Part shown: positions 8,035 to 16,031 of the stretch, in pieces
Layout: every line of letters starts with the position of its first letter
Numbering within the stretch: position 1 is the stretch's first letter
Assembly (NCBI GenBank): GCA_964489215.1
Contig: CAZAYB010000011.1
Coordinates: 1 to 28,397, forward strand
DNA length: 28,397 nucleotides
Origin: CAZAYB01 sp964489215
GTDB lineage: Bacteria > Planctomycetota > Phycisphaerae > Sedimentisphaerales > Anaerohalosphaeraceae
Direction: 5' to 3'
Position numbers and translations under genes: made by a program
The notes under the pieces: model-generated
Told to the model about the DNA's origin: nothing
Databases searched by the model: none
The model's input: only the letters and a program-made list of their open reading frames with translations

Positions 8035-8352
8035 TTACTTAAAATCGTAAGGCGCAATTTCGTAGGTATTGCCCTTCATGGTGCTGATAAGTTTGTATTC
8101 AGGCTCGGTGGGAGTGCCTAATTTTTCCAATCTTATAAGTTCCAGTTCATCAGCGTCCTTTGGATCGGTGTAATAGACATATCTCCATAGCTCACCTGTT
8201 TTTTGGTCAATTACAAACAGCACCGGGTTTACCCCGTTACCGCTGATCTGGTATCTTTGCAGGTTGCCGTTGCTGTTATCAGCACCAAGAACAGTTACCA
8301 GTATTAGTACCAAAAAGCACCCAATCGCGATATCAAATAGTCTTCTTTTCAT
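8035..8352 (-). CDS. Small exported or membrane-anchored protein of unknown function
   Basis: A 105-residue protein I do not recognise. Residues 1-23 (MKRR, then IAIGCFLVLILVTVLGA) form a signal peptide or single anchor, so the rest is expected outside the cytoplasmic membrane. The mature part has the strand-like segment VLFVIDQKTGELWRYVYY (45-62), which resembles one blade of a 'value from variable, then display' propeller-type repeat and occurs once. AAAGGA lies six bases before the ATG. It has its own promoter (8388-8416) and no cotranscribed partner. The gene ends 31 bp from the tRNA-Ala terminator, in convergent orientation. Confidence 0.72.
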   Translation of the reverse strand: MKRRLFDIAIGCFLVLILVTVLGADNSNGNLQRYQISGNGVNPVLFVIDQKTGELWRYVYYTDPKDADELELIRLEKLGTPTEPEYKLISTMKGNTYEIAPYDFK

Positions 8353-8387
8353 AGCTATCCTTTCAAATAAATAAACTTTTCCAATAA

Positions 8388-8416
8388 ATATAATATCATA
8401 AACGTTGATTTTGCAA
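8388..8416 (-). promoter_or_regulatory. Probable promoter of the small exported protein
   Basis: On the minus strand TTGCAA (8411-8416) is followed after 17 bases by TTATAT (8388-8393), about 36 bases before the start codon at 8352. Confidence 0.5.
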
Positions 8417-8574
8417 GTAAAAACAGCTTAAAGGAAAGCTTTCTTTTGTTCAGTGTTAAAAAAGTCTTCTTATTTCAAATTGTTTTAGTTCATCTGGTAA
8501 ATGGCAGTTTACCCGCTCATTTTTCGGAAGAACCATTATTTTAATAACTGAGTAATTTCTTTAAGGTACGTATT

Positions 8575-8604
8575 TTGCTCATATTTACTGATGCACGTTA
8601 TATA
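8575..8604 (+). promoter_or_regulatory. Possible promoter of the amidotransferase gene
   Basis: TTGCTC (8575-8580) is followed after 18 bases by TATATA (8599-8604), placing transcription start near 8611, about 90 bases before the chosen ATG. The -35 match is only four of six. Confidence 0.4.
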
Positions 8605-8699
8605 TTCCTGAGGCACTGATTTAAGGTTTTTGCTGCTGTTTGGTTACAGTTTTGTATTTTTTTTGTTTTCAGCGAACATTTTTGTTACGGATGGTCGAT

Positions 8700-9443
8700 A
8701 TGTCTCTTAAAATCAATTATTTTCAACATGTACCTTTTGAGGATTGTGCTAACATAGCACTATGGACAAGGTACAAAGGGCACAAACTTACCAGAACCAG
8801 GGTTTATGAGGGAGACCCTTTTCCAGACCCGGACAATATCGACTGGCTCATTATAATGGGCGGCCCAATGAACATATATGAATACGACACATACCCCTGG
8901 CTCTTAAGGGAAAGACAGTTCATTAAAGATATGATAAAAATGGACAAGGTAGTCATTGGTATATGTCTTGGAGCTCAGCTTATTGCGGATGTGCTGGGTG
9001 CGAAAGTAAAAAGAAACAACCATCGAGAAATCGGATTTTTCCCTGTTATGCTGAATGAGAGAGGGCGCAAAAATTCATTACTTTCGTGCCTGGAAGATCA
9101 GTTTTCTGCTTTTCACTGGCATGGCGACAGATTTGAAATTCCCCGTGGTACAGATAATCTTTGCAAGACAAAGGCTTGTTTGAATCAGGCTTTTCAGTAT
9201 GGTCAGAAAGTGCTGGCAATGCAGTTCCATCTGGATTATTCAATTGAGAGTGTAAGAAAAATGATAAAACACTGCTCGCACGAGCTGGATGAGGGAGCAT
9301 ACGTAAAAAAACCTGATAAAATGCTGGCTGATGTGCAATCTTTCGAAAAACTTAAAGATAATCTTTTCATTCTTTTAGATAATATAGAAAAAACAGCATC
9401 ACTTGTCACTGGTATAAATGAAAGTTCTGATAGTTTTTCATGA
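8700..9443 (+). CDS. Class I glutamine amidotransferase (GMP synthase-like domain protein)
   Basis: Stand-alone class I glutamine amidotransferase fold, predicted to release ammonia from glutamine or hydrolyse a gamma-glutamyl bond. From the ATG at 8700 (247 residues) the oxyanion strand reads LIIMGGPMNIYE (50-61), the nucleophile is C89 in GICLGAQL, and the catalytic His is H177 in AMQFHLDYS. The third triad position, two after the His, is Asp179 where almost all family members have Glu. The frame is open back to a TTG at 8640. I prefer 8700 because GGATGG lies just upstream and homologous proteins begin near this point; ATG 8691 is the alternative. Related proteins are annotated only as 'type 1 glutamine amidotransferase'; the partner or substrate is unknown. 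The gene stands alone. Confidence 0.87.
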   Translation: MSLKINYFQHVPFEDCANIALWTRYKGHKLTRTRVYEGDPFPDPDNIDWLIIMGGPMNIYEYDTYPWLLRERQFIKDMIKMDKVVIGICLGAQLIADVLGAKVKRNNHREIGFFPVMLNERGRKNSLLSCLEDQFSAFHWHGDRFEIPRGTDNLCKTKACLNQAFQYGQKVLAMQFHLDYSIESVRKMIKHCSHELDEGAYVKKPDKMLADVQSFEKLKDNLFILLDNIEKTASLVTGINESSDSFS

Positions 9444-9540
9444 AAGTATCATCTTAATCAAAGCTAAGACTGCTTTTTCCTGACGAAGATCAGAATCGAA
9501 AAGATTTGCCTCACCGCCAAAATTATTATTTACTGGTGCA

Positions 9541-9903
9541 CTAAAGTTTTGAACGAATCATTTCCAGCATTTCATCTATGTTGCTGTATATCTCGCCTTT
9601 CTCATATTTCCTGTCTTTGGTGTCGTTATTGCCTTTCTTAAAAAGAACGATACACGCATCATCGTTTACAGGCTTGCTAAGGTTATAAGCTTCTTTTGTG
9701 ATATCCAGAATGTCCACCTGCTGACCATTTATTTCTATCTTACCTGCAATATTCGCAGGGCCGTTATATATGTGGTCCAGCATCATATATCCTTCTATGC
9801 CTACCTGCAGTCCGTAATCTTTTTCAGCAACGCTGAAAGTTGTGAACCGTTTTCTTTTCTTGTCAGAATCTGTCTTTGGTAAATTGTTTTTTGTCGCAGT
9901 CAT
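9541..9903 (-). CDS. Orphan CheW-like domain protein
   Basis: A 120-residue cytosolic protein. Residues 20-88 fit the CheW beta-barrel pattern: FTTFSVAEKDYGLQVGIEG, then PANIAGKIEINGQQVDILDI (49-68), then DDACIVLF (81-88), corresponding to 'F.l....yGi.v', 'p..i.G.i...G..v.viDl' and '...iivf'. It is shorter and more divergent than classical CheW (about 150 residues), with a basic N-terminus and a Lys/Asp-rich tail. AAGGAA lies seven bases before the ATG. It is downstream of the response regulator in the same direction, 227 bp away. A scaffold role linking receptor and kinase is the family function, but neither a receptor nor CheA is nearby, so the role here is open. The CheW assignment rests on pattern only. 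Confidence 0.6.
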   Translation of the reverse strand: MTATKNNLPKTDSDKKRKRFTTFSVAEKDYGLQVGIEGYMMLDHIYNGPANIAGKIEINGQQVDILDITKEAYNLSKPVNDDACIVLFKKGNNDTKDRKYEKGEIYSNIDEMLEMIRSKL

Positions 9904-10130
9904 TGATATTTCCTTTCAATTATGAAGCTTTAAGGCGCAGATATTCCAGCCGGTATAAGCTTCCATGACAGTTAAAATCCAGTAACAAATATGGTATGCG
10001 TATATTTACGGAATCATCGGTTTAACGGATTGTCAACAGCCTCTCATAAAGATAAAACTGTTGCTGTATATTATTTCGGAAAAAATTTGGTTACGCTTAA
10101 TCAGAACTTCAAATTTAAATCGAATACAGC

Positions 10131-11663
10131 TTAAGAATGTTTCAATGAATTGCTTGCTTTTATCGCTGCCTGAACTATCTCAGGTGAAAATTGAAACCCG
10201 CTTTTGTTTCTAAGTTCCTGAAGAACCATCGATGTTGGCCTGGCAGCACGATATACCCTGCCTGATAACATTGTTGAATAAGCATCGGCCACACTTAGAA
10301 TTTTCGCCTCTATATGACTCGAAGCTTTCCTTATATAAAAGCGGTTGGGCATATGATGGTAACGTATAGCTTCTGCAACCAAATTGGAACAACCCAGACG
10401 AAGTGCTATCTCTGCGCCATAGTTTGAATGACCGTTGATTATCCTGAATTGAGAAAGTGTAAGCTTTTCTATCTGACAGAGAATTTCTTCTGGAACTATG
10501 CATTTTCCAAGATCATGTAAAAGGCCTGCAATTTCAATCTGTTTGAGGTGGTCACCCTTAATACCCATTTTTTCAGCAACCTTAACTGAAAACTGAGAAA
10601 CCTGCTCGCAGTGAACTGTTAAATGTTCCATTTGTGTCGGGCCCAGAAATTCACTGCACTTTTCGATAAATCTGTTCCGTTTGTCAATCGTGCTTCCGGT
10701 GAGATTCTCAATTTCAGACAGAACATCTTCTATTTTTTTCATATCTGTGGTGCATATTTTGTTCCTGCCGAGATTCTTCGCTAAGAACATGGCGGCGTCA
10801 ACTTCGTCAACTGCATCATAATTTATTGAAGATGTCTTGAATTCTCCGATACCTATACTTACCGTGACGGAAAATTTTATGTCTTTGTATTGTAATTGCT
10901 TACGCTCTATCTTTTCTTTAATCTCATCTGCCCATGTCCAGCAGTCACGGATTTTACATGACGTTTTGATTATCAAAAACTCTTCCCCGCCCCACCTCAA
11001 AGCCGCCTCACCAGGCTCAAGAGAGTTTCTTATTATCTGACCTACCTTCCTGAGAGCCTCATCACCTGCGTTATGACCATAAGTATCATTAATAAATTTA
11101 AAATGGTCAATGTCCGCGAAAATAAGTGACGTCGTCAGTCTCCTGTCACGGGAATAATTCTTTCGTCTTAGCTGTCTTTCGAAATATCGGCGATTATATA
11201 GTCCTGTAAGAGGGTCGATTTCTGTAAGCCGAACAAGTTCTTTCCTTCTTCTTTCTGTTTTGAATTTCGATTTGTTGTTGTTTTTGGCCATGGATATGGT
11301 GTGCTCAACTCTTTCCCAAAGATAATTAGGCCTTAAAGCATCTGATTTGGGTACAAAATCCAAAGAACCGCTCCGCATATTGGATATTACAACATCCTGG
11401 TCTGTTTCGCTGGAGATTGTAATAACAGGCATTTTCCTGTTTTCCTGGTGAATTTTTTTAAGGAGCTCATCTGCGGTTGAATCTGGCAAATTATGGTCCA
11501 TTATAATGCAGTCATATTCGTAATCATCAAGTTTTGAAAAAAAGTCATTGCCTGATTTTGCAACTTGTATATTCACATGGGGCCTGTTCTCCGTAAGTGC
11601 TCTTTCCAGAAGCAATTGGTGATCAGGATTGTCCTCAACGACTAATATATTCAGGTTATTCAT
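10131..11663 (-). CDS. Response regulator with REC, GGDEF and HD (degenerate HD-GYP) domains
   Basis: A 510-residue cytosolic c-di-GMP regulator. The receiver domain (1-125) has acidic pocket E10/D11, phosphoacceptor D56 in IIMDHNLPD, and K106 in VPKSD. The GGDEF domain (about 145-305) has DPLTGLYNRRYF, ADIDHFKFINDTYGHNAGD and the active-site motif RWGGEEF (223-229), so diguanylate cyclase activity is plausible. The RxxD inhibitory site normally found just ahead is EPGE here, so feedback inhibition is probably absent. The HD domain (about 340-505) keeps LLHDLGK (381-387), GHSNYG and YHH (435-437) but lacks the DGxGYP motif of c-di-GMP phosphodiesterases. It may therefore be non-catalytic or have another substrate. 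Divergent from the CheB-CheR gene. Confidence 0.9.
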   Translation of the reverse strand: MNNLNILVVEDNPDHQLLLERALTENRPHVNIQVAKSGNDFFSKLDDYEYDCIIMDHNLPDSTADELLKKIHQENRKMPVITISSETDQDVVISNMRSGSLDFVPKSDALRPNYLWERVEHTISMAKNNNKSKFKTERRRKELVRLTEIDPLTGLYNRRYFERQLRRKNYSRDRRLTTSLIFADIDHFKFINDTYGHNAGDEALRKVGQIIRNSLEPGEAALRWGGEEFLIIKTSCKIRDCWTWADEIKEKIERKQLQYKDIKFSVTVSIGIGEFKTSSINYDAVDEVDAAMFLAKNLGRNKICTTDMKKIEDVLSEIENLTGSTIDKRNRFIEKCSEFLGPTQMEHLTVHCEQVSQFSVKVAEKMGIKGDHLKQIEIAGLLHDLGKCIVPEEILCQIEKLTLSQFRIINGHSNYGAEIALRLGCSNLVAEAIRYHHMPNRFYIRKASSHIEAKILSVADAYSTMLSGRVYRAARPTSMVLQELRNKSGFQFSPEIVQAAIKASNSLKHS

Positions 11664-11981
11664 GATATTCCATCCGGCAAATTTTCAGATGAAAAATTAT
11701 TCGTCTGATTTTGGCTTGCTTTTAAGAAGAATTTAACATGGAAAAAGCGTTAAATAGTTTTTAGAATAAAAATAAGTATTTTTGTGAATTTACATAGAAA
11801 GTTGTTTTTTGTAAGCCCTCTTTATGGGACTAAAAAGGTATAGAATTGGCTGTCTAATCCTGCCTTTTTTAATCATCCGCTTGACTTAAGGTCATTGCTT
11901 AATGTAATATATTCTTTCATCCTGCATTTTTTTGGGAATCACCGGCATAGTCTGTCTGAAGTTAAATGAAAGGGAGTTTTT
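11664..11981. other. Divergent intergenic region between the two large signalling genes, 318 bases
   Basis: AT-rich spacer with the promoter at 11881-11910 on the plus strand. I see no clear minus-strand promoter for the response regulator and no gene. Confidence 0.5.
11881..11910 (+). promoter_or_regulatory. Promoter of the CheB-CheR-PAS gene
   Basis: TTGACT (11881-11886) and TAATAT (11905-11910) are 18 bases apart, giving a leader of about 65 bases before the ATG at 11982, which is itself preceded by AAAGGGAG. Confidence 0.6.
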
Positions 11982-14900
11982 ATGACTGAAAATTACGAAG
12001 ATGTAAAGCTCAAATCTGATCCTGAGGTCAACCGTAAATTTAGTGATAAAACCCGGCCAGAGAAAGACTTGTCAGATGATGAACCTTCATACGTTGTCGC
12101 CTTGGGAGCCTCAGCGGGAGGGCTTGAGGCTATTGAACAGTTTTTTGATAAAATGCCTTCTGATACAGGGCTTGCCTTTGTTATTGTCCAGCACCTTTCT
12201 CCCGATTTCAAAAGCCTTATGCCCGAGCTGTTGAGAAAGCATACTGACATGGCAATACACCGTGTGGAAAATGATATGCAGGTTAAAAAGAACGCAGTTT
12301 ATCTGATACCGCCAAAAAAAGAGATGGAGATTTCCGATTGCAAATTGCAGTTGACAGATAAGGACCCCCAGAGCCTTTCATTGCCGATAGATGTTTTTTT
12401 TCGTTCACTGGCAAAGGACAGGGGCTCCAGAAGCGTTGCAGTGATCCTTTCAGGAACTGGAAGTGACGGCTCAAGGGGTATTCTTGATATTCACGATTCA
12501 GGCGGACTGGTGATTGTACAGGATAAAAATACTGCAAAATTTGACGGCATGCCTTCAAGCGCAATCAGAACAGGAATTACTGATTTTGAAATTCCTCCTG
12601 AAAACATGTCTGCAACTATCTTAAAATATGTTAAACATCCGCTCTCAGAAATTGTAGGTGCTCAGGTAAAGGCTTCCAGAGGTATGACAGAAGAAAAGGG
12701 GTTTTCTGCTATTTTCTCTATGCTGAAAAAGCATTCAAATATAGACTTTTCTGCTTACAAACCTGCAACGATAAGTAGAAGAATAGAAAGAAGAATGCTG
12801 CTTTTACACTTAAAACAGCTTGACGATTATGTGGCCAGGCTTGAGCGTGATGAAAAAGAGCTTGAAGCTTTATGCAAGGATCTTCTCATCGGAGTAACAA
12901 GATTTTTCAGGGACCCTCAAGTATGGCAGTTTCTAAAAGATAATGTTATCGAAAAAATTATAGACTCTGTCGGAAAGGAGGAGCAGGTAAGAATCTGGGT
13001 TCCCGGATGCGCTACCGGTGAAGAGGTTTATTCAATTGCCATTATTTTTGATGAGGTCGCAAGGGAAAAGGATGTTAAGATAAGTTTGAAAATTTTCGCC
13101 ACTGATGTTCATGTAGGCTCTCTCGAATTTGCCGCAAATGGTATTTATGATGAAGAACCCATGGAAAATGTCAGCTCTGCAAGGAGAAAAAGGTATTTCA
13201 TCTCACATGGTGATGGAAAATGGCAGATTCATCCTGACATAAGAAAGTATATTGTTTTTGCCGACCATGATATTACAAATGATCCGCCCTTTACCAAGCT
13301 CAATTTCATAAGTTGCAGAAATCTGCTTATCTATCTTATTCCAAGTGTTCAGAAAAAGGTCTTTTCGCTGTTCAATTTTGCCCTTACTCTCGGAGGATAT
13401 CTGCTGCTGGGTTCAAGCGAATCTATGGGTGATATGGAAAAGGAGTATCAGACGGTTGATCAGCATTTGAAAATATTCAGGAAACAACATCAGACAAAGC
13501 TGCCCCCTTCAACAAGATTCACAGTGGCTGGAAAAGGAAATGCGGTTAACCTTCATACCGCAAAAACATTTAATTCCAGAAACGAGGACTACAGCCTCTT
13601 AAAAGTTTATGATGCGCTTTTACAAAATGCTATAACATCTGGTGTTTTAATAAATAATCATAATGAACTTGTCCACACTTTCGGAGATACTTCTGAGTTT
13701 ATAAGTCACAGACCAGGAAGGGCAAAGTTTGATATTCTTTCAATGGTGCAGGGAGATATCAGGATTGCTTTATCTACCGCTTTAAGCAGAGTCAATAAGG
13801 ACAAACAATCAGTTACATATAACAGCATAAGAGTTTCACAGCAGGGACAGGAAAAATTTATCGAACTGACTGTAGAACCAGTCCTCGAAAAATCTTCAGA
13901 TTCGGGATATATGCTTGTAAGTTTCAAAAAAGTTCTCAGCCCTCAAATAAAAACCGAAAACATTGGCAAATTTGACCTGGACAATGAATCGCAAAATAGA
14001 ATTAAGGACCTCGAGACCGAACTTCAATACACGAGGGAAAACCTGCAGGCTACTGTGGAAGAGCTTGAAACAAGCAATGAAGAACTGCAGGCAAGTAACG
14101 AAGAATTGATGGCAAGTAACGAAGAACTGCAAAGTACAAACGAAGAACTGCATTCTGTAAACGAAGAGCTTTATACCGTTAACGCAGAATATGAGCAGAA
14201 GATTCAGGAACTTGGGCAAATTACCAAGGACATGAACAATCTTTTGAACAGTACAAAAATCGGTACGGTTTTTCTGGATATAAATCTTAATATAAGAAAG
14301 TTTACCCCTGCCATTGCGCAGTCCTTCAACCTCTTGGAACAGGACATAGGAAGGCCAATAGAACATATTTCCCATAATATTGTTGGTAATACAACTTTGA
14401 TGGATGATATAAAAGAGGTTAGGGATACCGGACACACAAAGGAAAAAGAGGTCAAGAACAACAGGGGCAGATGGTTCGTCAAAAGAATCCTGCCTTACCT
14501 TGACCAATCCGGAAAGATCGAAGGAGTGGTTTTGACGTTTGTGGATATAACTGGTGTCAAAGAAGCACAAAAGGAACTAAATGATGCTAAATATTATGCT
14601 CAAAGTATTGTCGATACCGTTGCCGTGCCCCTTATTACAATTGATGCTGATATGAAAATCAAAACCGCGAACAAATCCTTCTACAACTATTTCGACCTGG
14701 CTCCAGAGCAAGTAGAAGCCAGGCCTTTGACAACATTAGGTGCACATCTGTTTGATGACCCTGAAGTTATTAAAAAGTTGAAAAAGATTTTCAATCAGGA
14801 CCGATCCTTTCAGGACCATGAGGTTATTTATAAACTGAAAGATGATAAAGAAAAGATATTTTCGATTACCGGCAAAAAAATTGCCACTCATAATAATGAT

Positions 14901-15326
14901 GATCTTGCGTTGCTTTCAATAAATGACATATCAAATAAAAGAACATCTGAAAGGCATATTATCAAGAACGAACAAATGCTCAGATCTGCAATGGAAGCAA
15001 GTCTGGACGCATTTTTTATCTTGTCTTCGATACGAAATCAGAAGGAGGAAGTCGTGGACTTTGAGTTCATAAATCTGAACTCAAAAGCCAAAGAACTGAT
15101 AGCGATACCCGGTGAAGAACTCATAGGACGCAGACTTTGTGAAGTGCTGCCGTATCACAGGGAAAAGGGACTTTTCGATAAATACAAAGATGTTGTAAAT
15201 ACAGGCCAGGCTTATCAGGATGAATACCCCGTTGAAAGCAATTACATTAAGGCCGGAAAGGTTCACCAGCAGGTTGTGAAAATTGCAGATAACTACATAG
15301 CAATTACAACCAGGGTTGTCAAATAG
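11982..15326 (+). CDS. CheB-CheR fusion with coiled coil and PAS domains, no kinase
   Basis: A 1114-residue cytosolic fusion. The CheB methylesterase/deamidase domain (about 36-225) has triad residues S44 in GASAGG, H71 in QHLSP and D162 in SGTGSDG, and there is no REC domain in front of it. The CheR methyltransferase (about 240-500) has the helical N-lobe TISRRIERRM (263-272), the SAM loop PGCATGEEVYS (341-351) and CRNLLIYL (445-452). A PAS-like stretch follows, then a heptad-repeat coiled coil (about 675-750) built on repeated SNEELQ units. Two or three PAS domains occupy about 750-1110. Most relatives continue into a histidine kinase or GGDEF domain; this one ends after the last PAS. The likely role is methylation/demethylation of a receptor-like partner under PAS sensing. 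The next gene downstream is PilZ-like. Confidence 0.93.
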   Translation: MTENYEDVKLKSDPEVNRKFSDKTRPEKDLSDDEPSYVVALGASAGGLEAIEQFFDKMPSDTGLAFVIVQHLSPDFKSLMPELLRKHTDMAIHRVENDMQVKKNAVYLIPPKKEMEISDCKLQLTDKDPQSLSLPIDVFFRSLAKDRGSRSVAVILSGTGSDGSRGILDIHDSGGLVIVQDKNTAKFDGMPSSAIRTGITDFEIPPENMSATILKYVKHPLSEIVGAQVKASRGMTEEKGFSAIFSMLKKHSNIDFSAYKPATISRRIERRMLLLHLKQLDDYVARLERDEKELEALCKDLLIGVTRFFRDPQVWQFLKDNVIEKIIDSVGKEEQVRIWVPGCATGEEVYSIAIIFDEVAREKDVKISLKIFATDVHVGSLEFAANGIYDEEPMENVSSARRKRYFISHGDGKWQIHPDIRKYIVFADHDITNDPPFTKLNFISCRNLLIYLIPSVQKKVFSLFNFALTLGGYLLLGSSESMGDMEKEYQTVDQHLKIFRKQHQTKLPPSTRFTVAGKGNAVNLHTAKTFNSRNEDYSLLKVYDALLQNAITSGVLINNHNELVHTFGDTSEFISHRPGRAKFDILSMVQGDIRIALSTALSRVNKDKQSVTYNSIRVSQQGQEKFIELTVEPVLEKSSDSGYMLVSFKKVLSPQIKTENIGKFDLDNESQNRIKDLETELQYTRENLQATVEELETSNEELQASNEELMASNEELQSTNEELHSVNEELYTVNAEYEQKIQELGQITKDMNNLLNSTKIGTVFLDINLNIRKFTPAIAQSFNLLEQDIGRPIEHISHNIVGNTTLMDDIKEVRDTGHTKEKEVKNNRGRWFVKRILPYLDQSGKIEGVVLTFVDITGVKEAQKELNDAKYYAQSIVDTVAVPLITIDADMKIKTANKSFYNYFDLAPEQVEARPLTTLGAHLFDDPEVIKKLKKIFNQDRSFQDHEVIYKLKDDKEKIFSITGKKIATHNNDDLALLSINDISNKRTSERHIIKNEQMLRSAMEASLDAFFILSSIRNQKEEVVDFEFINLNSKAKELIAIPGEELIGRRLCEVLPYHREKGLFDKYKDVVNTGQAYQDEYPVESNYIKAGKVHQQVVKIADNYIAITTRVVK

Positions 15327-15531
15327 AATCAGTGCTATTAATACTGTTTTTTAGCAATTTTTATTTATAGGACCGATGCTCATAATGATGGTATCGGTTG
15401 TATCGAATGGATTTTATTTTTTAAGATCAAAACCGCCTAATCACCCCAATCAATAGTTAACTGTAAACTCAGCTGCGCCGATTTATAAAGTGGAAATGAA
15501 TTACTCCATTTATTAGTTAGGAGAACAACCC

Positions 15532-15924
15532 ATGAAATCGCGTAAACTGAAGTGGAACAGAAGAAGAGAGCCCAGACAGCACTGTGACTATAAGTCTGTT
15601 GCCTGGAGCAAAGAAGGAAAAAGATCAGTTAACAGAGGTTGGTTAAATGACCAGTCATGGTCGGGTCTTTCTTTTTATGTACCAAGCTGTACAAGTCCCA
15701 CCATCGGGGATGAGATAGAGCTTATGACCAGACCGCACGGAGATAAGACATGCTGCAGGGTCGTTCGTCTTGCTGAGACAGAAGATGAAAGAACGCTCAT
15801 CGGATGCCGAAAGGACGTACCCGGAGCTGTTGTAACTCCAAGGAAACCAAAAAGACGCATTATTGAAAACGTCAGGATTCCAAAGAACCAAAACTGTAAG
15901 CAGAATTTCTCTGCCGTTCGTTAA
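15532..15924 (+). CDS. PilZ-domain-like protein
   Basis: A 130-residue basic protein. RRREPRQ (10-16) fits the RxxxR arginine motif and DQSWSGLSF (41-49) fits the (D/N)xSxxG motif that together bind c-di-GMP in PilZ domains. Between and after them are the strand patterns GDEIEL, CCRVVRL and TLIGCR expected of the PilZ barrel. The C-terminal 30 residues (PRKPKRRIIENVRIPK) are strongly basic and outside the domain. AGGAGA stands nine bases before the ATG. It lies 205 bp after the CheB-CheR gene in the same direction, and near a GGDEF protein, so it is a plausible c-di-GMP effector for this block. Single-domain PilZ proteins have varied targets; none can be named here. Confidence 0.75.
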   Translation: MKSRKLKWNRRREPRQHCDYKSVAWSKEGKRSVNRGWLNDQSWSGLSFYVPSCTSPTIGDEIELMTRPHGDKTCCRVVRLAETEDERTLIGCRKDVPGAVVTPRKPKRRIIENVRIPKNQNCKQNFSAVR

Positions 15925-16031
15925 AAAAATAAGAACAAACTACAATTCGTTATGGGGGACACTGGTGGATAATTGTAATGTCAACACTTAGCTTGAGCTG
16001 ACAAATTAACAAAACCTTTGTCCCCGCCGCT

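Larger units (their letters stand above)
8353..8699. other. Divergent intergenic region, 347 bases
   Basis: Holds the minus-strand promoter at 8388-8416, a perfect 6-bp inverted repeat GGTAAA/TTTACC with a six-base loop (8496-8513), and the plus-strand promoter at 8575-8604. No gene is visible. An open frame extends upstream from the amidotransferase to a TTG at 8640, but it lacks a ribosome-binding site. Confidence 0.6.

Noticed and set aside
8640..8699. TTG start at 8640 for the amidotransferase, adding 20 residues.
   Set aside because: The extra residues are hydrophobic and without a ribosome-binding site; the ATG at 8700 fits the fold start and has GGATGG upstream.
10030..10037. TTGACA on the minus strand as -35 for the CheW-like gene.
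   Set aside because: No acceptable -10 hexamer follows at 16-18 bases.
13896..14570. A 224-codon open frame on the minus strand opposite the CheB-CheR-PAS coiled coil.
   Set aside because: It is a shadow of the SNEELQ repeat codons; the Phe/Cys-rich translation has no domain pattern.
15372..15398. ACCGAT/ATCGGT hairpin after the CheB-CheR gene as terminator.
   Set aside because: The T-rich run begins well over ten bases after the stem, too far for an intrinsic terminator.
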